Shown here: positions 41,407 to 50,322 of the stretch, in pieces
Numbering within the stretch: the stretch's first letter is position 1
How the letters are laid out: each line of letters starts with the position of its first letter
NCBI GenBank assembly: GCA_019239425.1
Contig: JAFAZX010000061.1
Span: 1-59,690 of the forward strand
DNA from: Acidobacteriota bacterium
GTDB taxonomy: Bacteria > Acidobacteriota > Blastocatellia > Pyrinomonadales > Pyrinomonadaceae
Direction: 5' to 3'
DNA: 59,690 nt
The notes under the pieces: model-generated
The model's database searches: none
The model's input: the letters and a program-made list of their open reading frames with translations, nothing else
Told to the model about the DNA's origin: nothing
Position numbers and translations under genes: made by a program

Positions 41407-41539
41407 TCGCGCCGTGACTGTGTTCTACTGATGCCAAAGGCCTTGCGGGGAATGCGCGGATTCCATTCCGCGGTGCGAAACGTGGCAACTGTTATGCCGC
41501 CGTGAGGGAGCGCCGTACTTAACGCCAGGCAGGGCAAGC

Positions 41540-41577
41540 GGCGGGGCGGCGAACGGTTAACCGTTCGCCGCCCCGCC
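41540..41577. terminator. 38-bp perfect palindrome, probable terminator of the multicopper oxidase gene
   Basis: A 19-bp arm (41540-41558) pairs with 41559-41577 with no loop, centre GGTTAACC. It begins 30 bp after the oxidase stop codon at 41607 on the minus strand. No T-tract. Confidence 0.55.
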
Positions 41578-41606
41578 ACCTTGTTAAGCCGGACTTGCCG
41601 TCGGCG

Positions 41607-44600
41607 TTAGTTGGCCGTCGCCGCCGGGTAGATGCACGGAGACGTACTCGCACTCGAATTCGTCGTCGCCTGCGGGCAGAACTTGGTCGTGCAGGGTTGG
41701 CAAGGATCGGGCGGCGGCTGGTAGGCCGGCGCGACCCGGAAGAGGCCCCAGATGCCCCCGTCGAACTGGAAGGACTGGAACGTGCGGTAGAGGTAGTCGC
41801 CGGGGATAGAGAACCCGCCGCCGGCCCCGTGCTTCAACATGAAGTCGAAGTGACTGCCCGGCCCGACGCCGTACTGCGCGCCCTTCCACTCGGAGAGCGG
41901 GTTGGCGCCGAGGGCGGTGGAGCCGTTGACGTAAGGCTCCTCCTCCCAGACGTGCCCGTGGAGCATGAACACGTTGTTGCGCGCGTGGCCGCCGGGCTGG
42001 AGCAGGCGCAGGCGCACCTGCTCGCCGGCCGTCGCCGTGAAGACCGGCGTGACGGGGTCGCCGCCGACCTGCGCGTTCGACAGCACGTTCGTGAAGTCGT
42101 AGGCGCGCGTCTGCTCCAGCGGCGTGTCGGGCGCGTAGCCCATGCGCTTCCAGAGCGGCTCGGTGCGGTAGTTGACCGCCTTCTGGCCGGAGTCCTCCGA
42201 GTCCTCCTCGCCCGCGATGTTCGGCACCGCGATGGTCTTCGACGTGCCGACCGTGCCGCCCGAGTAGGCGTCCGTCGCCGCCCCGAAGCCCTGGTAGCGG
42301 AGGTTCACGTCGTTCTGGAACATCATCACGAACTCGCGGAAGCTCGTGCCGTCGGCGGGGTTGCTGACGGTGGCCGCCGCGCGCGAGTTCGCGTCCTCGT
42401 ACCAGGACGAGCCGGCCGGCTCGATGATGAGCGAGCCGAACGCGCCCTTGTTCGAGTGCTTGATCGGGTCTGAGGAGGTCAGGCCCGTCGCGCCGAACTC
42501 GATGGGCGTGATGACGGCCGTGTTGGTGGCGGACGCAGTCACGTCGCCCGCGTACCACTTGTACTTGACCGTGAACCCGGGCTTGGCGGTCTGCACGGGG
42601 TTGAGGCCGACGTTGACGCCGTTCGAGCGCGTCACGTCGAAGTAGAGGTTCTGCGGGTGCAGGCCCACCTCGGCCGACGGCCTGACCTGGTTGGCGTTGA
42701 ACCGCTCGACGATCATCGGCAGCGTGTTGTAGCCGGCCACGTCGATGGCGCCGGTGGACGGCAGCTTGTTGCGGAGCGTCACGTCGAGGCACTCGCCGGC
42801 GCGCGCGCGCAGGACGAGCGGCTCGCGCGGCACGCCCGCCTTGAGCTTGCCGGTCGCCGTGTCGATGTCCGACGTGCGCACGAACATGATCGCCGTCGGG
42901 TCGTGGAGTTGGCCGCCGTTGGTCGTGCGGCTGTTGTAGACGAGCGTGCCTTCGGACAGGATGTCGCGCGCGAGCGCGGCCGTCACGTCGAAGGGTTGCA
43001 CGGTGGCGGTCTTCGGGCAGACCTCGTTGAAGTCGCCCGGGTTGGCGAAGGGCGCGCCGCCCGTCGTGTTCGAGGGCAGCGGCTGGAGGTCGGTGCGCCG
43101 CGCCTTGTAGGCGCGCAGCAGGCCCCACAGCCCGTTCCACTGGTCGTCCACGCTCGCGCCGGGGCGGTAGAGGTAGTCGGCCGTGTCGCCCTGCCAGTTC
43201 TTCGCGAGCTGGGGCACGACGAACTCGTAGTGCTCGCTGATGCCCATCATCTGGTTGTTGCGGTAGCCGGAGTTGTTGACCGACGCGGGGTCGTCGGGCG
43301 TGCCCGGCTCGAACTTCCACTTGATGCCCTGCACCTCGAAGTTGTGCCCCTCTTCGTGCGCGCCGACGAGGATGCGGATCTGCACTCTGTCATCCTCGTA
43401 CGCGCGCAGCAGGGGCGTGTACGGGTCGCCGGGCTGCACGTCGCCCGTGAGCGCCGGGTAGAAGGTCGGCTGCACGTTCAGGCGCGCGTCGGCGCGGGTC
43501 TTGAGCGAGCGGTAGGCGTGCGAAAGGTCGCCGGGGTCGCCCGCCGCCTGCGTGTTGGTGTTGGGGTCGCGGACGCGCAGCGCCAGCGGCTCGTTGCGGT
43601 AGTTGACCGACATCGTGCCGGGGTCGGCGGCCGAGACCGCCTCGGGGCACGGCAGGGGCACGCCGCCCGGGCACTGCGCGGCCTTCTCGACGAGGTAGGG
43701 CAGGCCGATCTCGTTCTTCACCGGCGGGCTGATGGCGCGCGCGGGGTCTGGGACGGGCTTGCCGTTGCCGTCGATGCCGCCGCCGTCCTCGTACGCGAGC
43801 TGGTAGTCCGCGAACTCGAGCAGGAACTCGCGGTAGCTCTGCGAGCGGTCGGCCGTCAGGATGTCCGCGCGCCAGGTGGTCGGGCCGCCGTCGGCGCGCG
43901 GGGCGATGCCGGCGCCGCCGAAGACGACGCCCGTCTCGGGGTCGCGCCACTGCGAGCCCTGCGGCTCGACGACGAGGCCGGCGTAGAGGCCGGTCTGCTG
44001 GTGCGTCGAGGGGCCGAAGTGGTCGTGCGTGAAGACGGTGCGCAGCGTCCTGTCCTTGCCGTTGTTGTTGAGCGTTTCGTCCGCGTACCAGCGCTGGACG
44101 GTGGTCTGCGCGCCGAGCACGCCGAGGACGGGGTGCGTCTTCGCGACGGGGCACGTGAACGTGCCGTTGCGCGTGTCGTTCACGGCGCAGCCGTTCTGCT
44201 TGCGGATCGCGTCGATGCGGGAGATCACCTCCTGCGGGGCGAACGTGCCGTCCTCGTAGTTCCAGCCGTTGCCCGCGCCGTCTGAACTGGTCACGTCGAA
44301 CTTCACGAGGTGGATGTGCTGCCCCATGATGTCCGTCGGCGTCTTCACCTGGAAGTCGTCCACCTCGTAGACGCGCGGGACGAGGTTCGTGTGGTGGAAG
44401 GTGATGCAGTCGCCCGTGTTGGCCCGGAAGAAGAAGGGCTCGGGCGCGCGCTTGCCGAGGCGCGTCGCCTCGACGTCGTTCCAGAGGGTCAGGATGCGCG
44501 CCTGCGGGACGTGCCAGCCGGCCTTGTTGAGCTTGAGGTCGATCTGGATGTCCGCGGCCTTGTAGATGCGCGGCGTGCCCGTGGCCGTCTGCTTGTCGCT

Positions 44601-46727
44601 GATGCAGGGGTCTGCGTAGGGAGCGCCGGGCTGCGGCGGCAGGCCGTTCGTCAGGAAGTTCGCGGCCGTGCCGTCCGGCGTGAAGGAGGCGTGCGAGGGC
44701 ATCGCGTGGAAGTCCATCGCGGCCTTCTCCGCGGTCGTGCCGCCCTCGGGCACCGGGTTGGCGATGGCCGTGACGAGTTCCTTGTCGAAGTCGAGCCGGT
44801 TGTGGACTTCGGTGAACGTGCCGCCGACGATGACGTGGCGCGGCAGGCCGCCGTCGTCGATGGTGTCGAGCGGCGGGTGCGGCGGGCGGTGGCCGGCGAC
44901 GCCGGCGACGTAGAACGGGTAGCCCTGGAAGGTGGCCGTCGGGGCCGGCGCCATCGCGAGCGTCGGGATGGGGACGAGCGCCGGGATAGGCGTGCCGGCC
45001 TTAATCTCGCCGTCGGGGTAGGCGCGCGCGCCGGCCGCGACCGTGCCGTCGGCGTTAAGCTGTGTGCCCTCTTCGAAGGCGTCGTGCGAGCGCCAGAGCT
45101 CCCACATGCCCTGCGCGAAGTGCGGGTAGAAGTGGCAGTGGAAGATCGAGTCGCCCGGCGTGCGGTTGCGGTTGCCCGTGCCGCCGTGCGCGATCTCGGT
45201 CGTGAACGAGTAGCCCGGCCCGAGCGCCTGGCTGTCCAGGTAGGAAGAGTTGTCGTCGTCGGGCGTGCGCAGCCACTGGTGCGCGTGCAGGTGGTGGATG
45301 TGGTGCTCCTTCGGCCCGGCGTGCAGCACGCGCATCTTGACGTGGTCGTTCAGGTACGAGTGGTGGACGTTCGAGGGGTCGTCCGGGTAGAGCACCTTCC
45401 GCGCGACGACGCCCGCCTTCGGGTCCGAAGCGTTGGCCGGCACGTCCACGAGCTGTGCGGGCTCGCCGATGGCCCAGGCTGAGAGGAAGAACTCCTCGTA
45501 GTTGCACTCGACGCAGTCCTTCATCGGGCCGACGCCGAGGCGGTTCGCGAGAATCTCCGAGCCGATGCCGGCGATGCCGTAGTTGATGGCGAAGCCGTCC
45601 TTGACGCTGTAGAGCGTGTGGCCGAGGACGGGGTCGTCGTAGAACTGCGGGAAGGCCTGCACGGCCTTCACCTCGTCGTGGTAGACGACGGTGAACTCGC
45701 GGAACGGCTGGTCGCGGTCGGGCTCGACCGCGTTCGGCCGGTACGTGCCGGCCGGGAAGCGGCCGTGCCCCGCGCCCGTGATGATCGCGTTCAGGTCGGA
45801 GTGGACGATGCGGTTGTTGGCATCGAGGATGCGGAGGATGGGCGTGCCCGCGCGGGCGCCCGCCGCGTAGGCCGCGTCGTAGTTGATGATCGGCTGGTTG
45901 CCGGTCGTGCGCGCCCTGGTCGCGGCCTTCATGTCGGCGGCCGTGAGCTGGCTGCGGTACCACTCGGCGCCCGCGGGCTCGACGTTGACCGCGCCGAAGA
46001 GGCCCATCGCGATGGAGCCGCCGTCGCCCTCGCCGCCGGTGGTGGCCGCCGAGGAGTAGAGCAGGTGCGACCCCTCGCGCTCGGCGAAGAGCGTGTAGGT
46101 CGCGGAGCCGCCGGGGCTCACCAGGCTGCTCGGGTTCTGGCCGACGTTCGACCCGTCGTCGTTGATGCTGTTGACGAGCTGGAGGCCGGCGACGTGGATG
46201 CCGGCCGTGCGCGTGTTCGGCTGGTCGTCGCTCGCGCCGATGGCCGAGAGCAGGTTCTGGAACAGAATCTGGAGGCAGTCGCCCACGTTCATGCGCAGCA
46301 CGAGCGGGCGCGGGCGCTTGTACTCTTTAAGCTGGACGTTGCCGGCGACGAGCCCCTGCGAGGCGTCTATCGGCTTCACGTCGTTGCGGAGGGCGAACAT
46401 CATCCCGCCCGGGTTCATCGCGCCGAGGCGGTTGTAGACGATGGGCTGGTCAATCGCCACCACGTCCGCCGTGATGAGGCGGGTACAGCCCGACGCGTAC
46501 TCCGGCGGCGGCGGGTCGATGGTGTAGTCGTTGCCCGGGTTCGGCGTCGGCGTCGGCGTCGGCGTCGGGTCCACATACGGGTCCACCACTATCGGCGTCG
46601 GGGCCACCATCGCCGAACTGGATGACTGCGCGTGCGCGACACCGCACAGCGTCAGGAGCACGAAGCAGAGCGCCGGGCCGTACGGCCGCAGCGCCTTTCG
46701 GGCTCTTCTTATATTTTCATTTCTCAT
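41607..46727 (-). CDS. Giant exported multicopper oxidase (MofA-like)
   Basis: A protein of 1706 residues. The signal peptide (RPYGPALCFVLLTLCGVAHAQ) is followed by a Pro-Thr repeat. Several cupredoxin domains follow. Copper motifs: HHIHHLHAHQW (475-484), the type 1/3 motif His530-Cys531-His532 with His536 and Met541 (HCHFYPHFAQGM), HDH at 901-903 and HGH at 1590-1592. The size and layout recall MofA of Leptothrix, a manganese-oxidation candidate, rather than the 500-residue laccases. The open frame reaches 47051, but the ATG at 46727 has AGGAAGGA and the signal peptide. It may oxidise Mn, Cu or organics outside the cell; nothing here decides which. Confidence 0.83.
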   Translation of the reverse strand: MRNENIRRARKALRPYGPALCFVLLTLCGVAHAQSSSSAMVAPTPIVVDPYVDPTPTPTPTPNPGNDYTIDPPPPEYASGCTRLITADVVAIDQPIVYNRLGAMNPGGMMFALRNDVKPIDASQGLVAGNVQLKEYKRPRPLVLRMNVGDCLQILFQNLLSAIGASDDQPNTRTAGIHVAGLQLVNSINDDGSNVGQNPSSLVSPGGSATYTLFAEREGSHLLYSSAATTGGEGDGGSIAMGLFGAVNVEPAGAEWYRSQLTAADMKAATRARTTGNQPIINYDAAYAAGARAGTPILRILDANNRIVHSDLNAIITGAGHGRFPAGTYRPNAVEPDRDQPFREFTVVYHDEVKAVQAFPQFYDDPVLGHTLYSVKDGFAINYGIAGIGSEILANRLGVGPMKDCVECNYEEFFLSAWAIGEPAQLVDVPANASDPKAGVVARKVLYPDDPSNVHHSYLNDHVKMRVLHAGPKEHHIHHLHAHQWLRTPDDDNSSYLDSQALGPGYSFTTEIAHGGTGNRNRTPGDSIFHCHFYPHFAQGMWELWRSHDAFEEGTQLNADGTVAAGARAYPDGEIKAGTPIPALVPIPTLAMAPAPTATFQGYPFYVAGVAGHRPPHPPLDTIDDGGLPRHVIVGGTFTEVHNRLDFDKELVTAIANPVPEGGTTAEKAAMDFHAMPSHASFTPDGTAANFLTNGLPPQPGAPYADPCISDKQTATGTPRIYKAADIQIDLKLNKAGWHVPQARILTLWNDVEATRLGKRAPEPFFFRANTGDCITFHHTNLVPRVYEVDDFQVKTPTDIMGQHIHLVKFDVTSSDGAGNGWNYEDGTFAPQEVISRIDAIRKQNGCAVNDTRNGTFTCPVAKTHPVLGVLGAQTTVQRWYADETLNNNGKDRTLRTVFTHDHFGPSTHQQTGLYAGLVVEPQGSQWRDPETGVVFGGAGIAPRADGGPTTWRADILTADRSQSYREFLLEFADYQLAYEDGGGIDGNGKPVPDPARAISPPVKNEIGLPYLVEKAAQCPGGVPLPCPEAVSAADPGTMSVNYRNEPLALRVRDPNTNTQAAGDPGDLSHAYRSLKTRADARLNVQPTFYPALTGDVQPGDPYTPLLRAYEDDRVQIRILVGAHEEGHNFEVQGIKWKFEPGTPDDPASVNNSGYRNNQMMGISEHYEFVVPQLAKNWQGDTADYLYRPGASVDDQWNGLWGLLRAYKARRTDLQPLPSNTTGGAPFANPGDFNEVCPKTATVQPFDVTAALARDILSEGTLVYNSRTTNGGQLHDPTAIMFVRTSDIDTATGKLKAGVPREPLVLRARAGECLDVTLRNKLPSTGAIDVAGYNTLPMIVERFNANQVRPSAEVGLHPQNLYFDVTRSNGVNVGLNPVQTAKPGFTVKYKWYAGDVTASATNTAVITPIEFGATGLTSSDPIKHSNKGAFGSLIIEPAGSSWYEDANSRAAATVSNPADGTSFREFVMMFQNDVNLRYQGFGAATDAYSGGTVGTSKTIAVPNIAGEEDSEDSGQKAVNYRTEPLWKRMGYAPDTPLEQTRAYDFTNVLSNAQVGGDPVTPVFTATAGEQVRLRLLQPGGHARNNVFMLHGHVWEEEPYVNGSTALGANPLSEWKGAQYGVGPGSHFDFMLKHGAGGGFSIPGDYLYRTFQSFQFDGGIWGLFRVAPAYQPPPDPCQPCTTKFCPQATTNSSASTSPCIYPAATAN

Positions 46728-47194
46728 GGGCGTCCTTCCTCGAAGGTGAGAGGCTCTACATGGGCGTCGGCGGCGTGGCACGCGCGCCGGACAGCTACGT
46801 TCGTCTGTGTTCATCTGTGGCGGCTCGCGCGCCGCGGGGTTACCGCGTAAGCAGTGCGGCGAAAGTCGGAGCCTTGCCGATTCATCGGCTGCCCACCGGA
46901 AGGAAATACCGCTCGCCATTCTGAGAGGGCGCGCGTCAGCGCAGTGGTTCAGCGCGGCCGAGAGGAGCAACCGCCGTGCCCGAGTGCACTTAAGAGAAAT
47001 TAAGAGGAGACGCGGCGCATTCGAATTCGAAGGCCGCGCGGTCGGTTTCAATTTAAAACATCAGTGTCCGCCCCTGTTTCAACGCGCATCACGCCCTCGG
47101 ATAAGACCAGCTTAACCACAGAGACACAGAGGCACGGCTTGAAGACTTATTGCTTCAAGCCGTGCCTCTGTGTCTCTGTGGTTAATTGTTAGCG
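46728..47194. other. 467-bp intergenic region upstream of the oxidase gene
   Basis: Holds several sequence signals. TCTGTGTTCATCTGTGGC (about 46804-46821) is like a dispersed repeat seen in many bacteria. The core GTTACCGCGTAAGC is at 46839-46852, and the 18-mer GAGCAACCGCCGTGCCCG is at 46965-46982. An AT-rich stretch at about 46990-47065 includes the palindrome TTCGAATTCGAA (47020-47031). The promoter of the oxidase gene is probably in the AT-rich part, but no -35/-10 pair stands out. No gene is supported. Confidence 0.5.
47112..47185. repeat. 33-bp perfect inverted repeat (dispersed 'ACCACAGAGACACAGAG' type), likely terminator
   Basis: Arms 47112-47144 and 47153-47185 are perfect inverted copies with an 8-nt loop, starting TTAACCACAGAGACACAGAG. 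The right edge is 10 bp past the stop of the SurA/DsbA gene (47195). Sequences of the form AACCACAGAGACACAGAG are a well-known dispersed repeat in diverse bacteria (from memory). Here the structure could end the minus-strand transcript. Confidence 0.65.
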
Positions 47195-48715
47195 CTACTC
47201 GGTGCGAGTAGTTTTGAGGGCTGCGTCGATGGCCGCCTTGAGCAGTTCGTAGGTGGCGCGCTGGACGCGGACGCCGTTGACGAAGACGGTCGGCGTGCCG
47301 TTGACGCCGGCGCGCTCGCCGTCGCGCAGGTCGCGGCTCACGTCGTCGGCGAAGCGGCCCGAGTCGAGCGCCGCGTCGAACTTCGCGCGGTCGAGCCCCA
47401 CGCGCGCGGCATATTCCTTCAGCTTCTCGGCCCGGAGCGCCGACTGGTTCTGGTAGAGGAGCGTCGCGTACTCCCAGTATTTGCCCTGCTCGCGCGCGGC
47501 CTCGGCCGCCTCGGCCGCCCTCTGCGCGTCGGCGTGCTGCGGCAGTGGATAATCACGCACGACGAGGCGGACGCGGTCGCCGTACTCGGCCATGACGCGT
47601 TCGAGGTGGGGCTGCGCGGCGGCACAGGAAGGGCATTGGTAGTCCGTGAACTCGACGACCGTGACCGACGCGGCGGGGTTCCCTTTCGCGGGCTGGCCGT
47701 CGGTGGCGATCTTGTACACGGGCGCGGGCGGCGCGACGAGAAACGTCCGCACCTGCGCGGCGGCGCGCAGGCGCGCGGCGAAGTCGGCCTGCGCCTTCTG
47801 CTCCGCGAGGTCGCGCAGGTATTGGACGATCTGCTCCTTCGTCTGCGCGAAGTCGCCGTCGATGCGCGCCCTGTTCTCTTCGTAGAATTTTTGCGCGTCG
47901 GCTTCCGTCACAGGCTGAATTTTGGAGACGACTTCCGCGTCGAGCAGCGCCCTCGGCGTCACGCCGCGCCGCCGCGCCTCCTCCCCGAGCAGGAGGCCGT
48001 TGACGCGCAGCTCGACCTCCTGCTCGCGCAGCCTGTAGACCTGCTCCTGCACGCCGTAGACGAGCGGGCGCAGCGACTCCTCCACTTCGGCCGAGGTGAT
48101 GTCGCGCCCGTCGACGCTGGCGAGGACGCGCGCCAACTCGGCCTCGCTCGCGGGAGGCGTCGCCTCAGCGGCGAGCCGCTTCACTCGCGCCGAGGCGCGC
48201 AGAGTCTCCGAAAACTTGGCGGCCACTTCGCGCCGCCGCGCTTCGCGCAGGTAAGAGACGACCTCTTCCTTCACGTCCCTGAACTCGCGGTCGATGCGCG
48301 CCCGGTTCTCGTCGTAGAACTTCTGCGCGTCGGCCTCGGTCGGCTCCGGCGCCTTCGAGAGCACCTCCGCTTCGAGCAGCTTCGCGGCCGAGACGCCGCG
48401 CCGCTTCGCCTCCGCCTCCAGGAGCGCGCTGTCGATCTGCGACTCGAGTTCGCGGCGGCGCGCCTCGACGACCTGCTGCTGCAAGTCCGCGACGCGCTTC
48501 CGCGCCTCGGGCGAGATGTCCTGGCGCGTGACCCGTATGCCGTTGACGGTGGCCAGCACCTCCGGCAGCGGCGAGGATTCACAGCCGCAGGCCGCCGCCG
48601 GGTCGGGCCGCGGCGCGCTCGGCTGAATCTGCCCGGAGACGGCCGCGGGCGCGGCGAGCGCCGCGAGCAGAAGCAGTGACAGCGCGAGTCTATTCTTTGC
48701 AGCGTTGAGTGGCAT
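47195..48715 (-). CDS. SurA-like chaperone / DsbA-type thiol oxidoreductase fusion
   Basis: A protein of 506 residues with a signal peptide to about 29. Two tandem units of about 140 residues resemble the N-terminal part of SurA/PpiC-type chaperones. They share EADAQKFYDENRARIDREF in one and EADAQKFYEENRARIDGDF in the other, so the unit is duplicated. The C-terminal 180 residues are a DsbA-like thioredoxin fold with Cys361-Pro-Ser-Cys364 (DYQCPSC) and a cis-Pro loop (GTPTVFV). It should fold and oxidise periplasmic proteins, perhaps the copper enzymes around it. The ATG at 48715 has GGAAG 9 nt upstream. It follows the cytochrome fusion gene by 17 bp. Confidence 0.8.
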   Translation of the reverse strand: MPLNAAKNRLALSLLLLAALAAPAAVSGQIQPSAPRPDPAAACGCESSPLPEVLATVNGIRVTRQDISPEARKRVADLQQQVVEARRRELESQIDSALLEAEAKRRGVSAAKLLEAEVLSKAPEPTEADAQKFYDENRARIDREFRDVKEEVVSYLREARRREVAAKFSETLRASARVKRLAAEATPPASEAELARVLASVDGRDITSAEVEESLRPLVYGVQEQVYRLREQEVELRVNGLLLGEEARRRGVTPRALLDAEVVSKIQPVTEADAQKFYEENRARIDGDFAQTKEQIVQYLRDLAEQKAQADFAARLRAAAQVRTFLVAPPAPVYKIATDGQPAKGNPAASVTVVEFTDYQCPSCAAAQPHLERVMAEYGDRVRLVVRDYPLPQHADAQRAAEAAEAAREQGKYWEYATLLYQNQSALRAEKLKEYAARVGLDRAKFDAALDSGRFADDVSRDLRDGERAGVNGTPTVFVNGVRVQRATYELLKAAIDAALKTTRTE

Positions 48716-48732
48716 ACCTGTCATCTTCCATT

Positions 48733-50289
48733 TCAGTAGGCTTTGACCCAGCCGCTCGCGGGGACGAACTCCTGACGTTCGGGGTCGATGCGGACGACGT
48801 AGGCGCCGGCCGCGCCGACGCGGCGGTTGGGGCCGAACGTGAGGCGCGGCGTGAGCCCCGTCTCGTAGTCGTAGAGGCCTTCGAGGGCCGTGACGAGTCG
48901 CTCGCGGCTCACGTCTCTGCCGCCGCGCCTGAGCCCCTCGGCCAGAGTCTTCGCGGCGGCCAGAGCGGAGAGCTGAGCCGCCGTGTGACGCAGCCCGAAC
49001 TTGTACTTCGCGGAGAGCGCGCGCAGTTCCGCCTCGCCCCCCTCGGTCAAGTCTGTGGGGACGGTGGGGAAGGTGAGGAAGACTTTCTCCCTGAAGCCCG
49101 CGGGGACGGACGAGACCAGCTCGCGCCCCGTCAGCGCGCCGAGCAGGAGGACGTCCGGATGCCACCCGGCGGCGTCGGCCTCTTCGATGAAAGTTTTCTC
49201 TTCGCCGTCCGCGCCGAAGAAGAGGACGGCGTCCGCGCCCTTCGCGCCGCGGACGAGCGCGGCCGGGTCGAACTTGCCGCGCGCGTAAGAGAACTTCAGC
49301 AGGGTGCCGCGGCCCGACTTCTCGCACTGCTCGGCCGCGGCCGCGGCGGCGGCGGCCGGGAACTCGGACTCTTCGTAGATGACGGCGACCTTCAAGTGCG
49401 ACTGCGGCTGACGCTGCGCCTGGAAGTTGAAGAGGGCGCGCGCCTGCTCGGCGGGGCCGGGCATCAGGTAGAAGACGTAACGGCCCGGCTGCGGCAGGAG
49501 CGTCGCGGGGCCGACGAAGGGGACTTCCAACTCACGGGCCAGGGCGGCGACCTCCGCGTCCGCGCCCGCGCTCAGGCCGCCGACAAAGGCGAAGACCTCA
49601 CCTGCCTCCGCGAGGCGGCGCGCGTCCGCGGCGTCCGACGCGGACTGTAGTTCGACCTTCCGGCCGAAGACGCCGCCCGCGGCGTTCAGCTCGTTCAGGT
49701 ATGCCGCGAGCACGTCGCGCATCGCCGCGCCCGCCGCGGCGAGCGGCCCCGCGGTCGGCAAGAGCGTCCCCACGCGCACGGACGCGTCGGACAGGCCCGG
49801 GTCGTGGTCGTCTTCGATGCGCTTGAGGTATGCGACGAGGTCGGCCGCGTCCTCCGCCGACATCTGGTAGCGCGGCATCGCCGCGAGCATGTCGTTCTTC
49901 GAAGGGTCGACGCCTTCGCTCACGGCGCGGAAGAAAGCGGCCTCGTCGAAGGGGCCGTGCCTGCGCCCCGTCGGGTGCGTGTGGCCGTAAGGCTTCACCA
50001 GGTTGGCCCAGGTGAGGTTGCCGGCCGTGACGCCGCCCTCGGTCTTCCCTTCACCGCGCGCGCCGTGACAGCCCGCGCAGGTCATGGTCGAGGCCGGCAC
50101 GTCCACCTCGCCGACGAGCGCCTTGAGTTCCCGACCCGGCGTGCCCTCGCCGCGGAGGTAGATGGCTCGGCCGCGCCGCTCCTGCGGAGTCAGCCCGTGT
50201 GTCTTCTGCCCCTGCGCAAAGGCGGACGGAAGTGTCAGGGCCAGAAGCGCGAGCGCGCAGGCCGCATGGAGTTTGAGCCTTCTCTTCAT
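48733..50289 (-). CDS. Cytochrome c / ABC-type periplasmic binding protein fusion
   Basis: A 518-residue exported protein. The signal peptide is followed by a cytochrome c domain (about 36-160) with the haem-binding Cys71-Ala-Gly-Cys74-His75 and a Met-containing loop (MPRYQM) that could supply the axial ligand. Then comes a complete LivJ-type receptor domain (about 172-518: VRVGTLLPTAGPLAAAG to the C terminus). Binding proteins of this type catch small ligands, often branched amino acids or urea, for a transporter. Here no permease or ATPase is nearby, so the domain may act as a sensor or electron-coupled ligand binder. Fusion of the two in one chain is unusual. Confidence 0.78.
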   Translation of the reverse strand: MKRRLKLHAACALALLALTLPSAFAQGQKTHGLTPQERRGRAIYLRGEGTPGRELKALVGEVDVPASTMTCAGCHGARGEGKTEGGVTAGNLTWANLVKPYGHTHPTGRRHGPFDEAAFFRAVSEGVDPSKNDMLAAMPRYQMSAEDAADLVAYLKRIEDDHDPGLSDASVRVGTLLPTAGPLAAAGAAMRDVLAAYLNELNAAGGVFGRKVELQSASDAADARRLAEAGEVFAFVGGLSAGADAEVAALARELEVPFVGPATLLPQPGRYVFYLMPGPAEQARALFNFQAQRQPQSHLKVAVIYEESEFPAAAAAAAAEQCEKSGRGTLLKFSYARGKFDPAALVRGAKGADAVLFFGADGEEKTFIEEADAAGWHPDVLLLGALTGRELVSSVPAGFREKVFLTFPTVPTDLTEGGEAELRALSAKYKFGLRHTAAQLSALAAAKTLAEGLRRGGRDVSRERLVTALEGLYDYETGLTPRLTFGPNRRVGAAGAYVVRIDPERQEFVPASGWVKAY

Positions 50290-50322
50290 CAGATATTCAT
50301 CAGACCTCGCGCCCGCCCGCGT

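Noticed and set aside
42657..44285. A 542-residue plus-strand frame opposite the multicopper oxidase
   Set aside because: Low-complexity Arg/Val/Ala composition; the opposite strand has clear copper motifs and a signal peptide.
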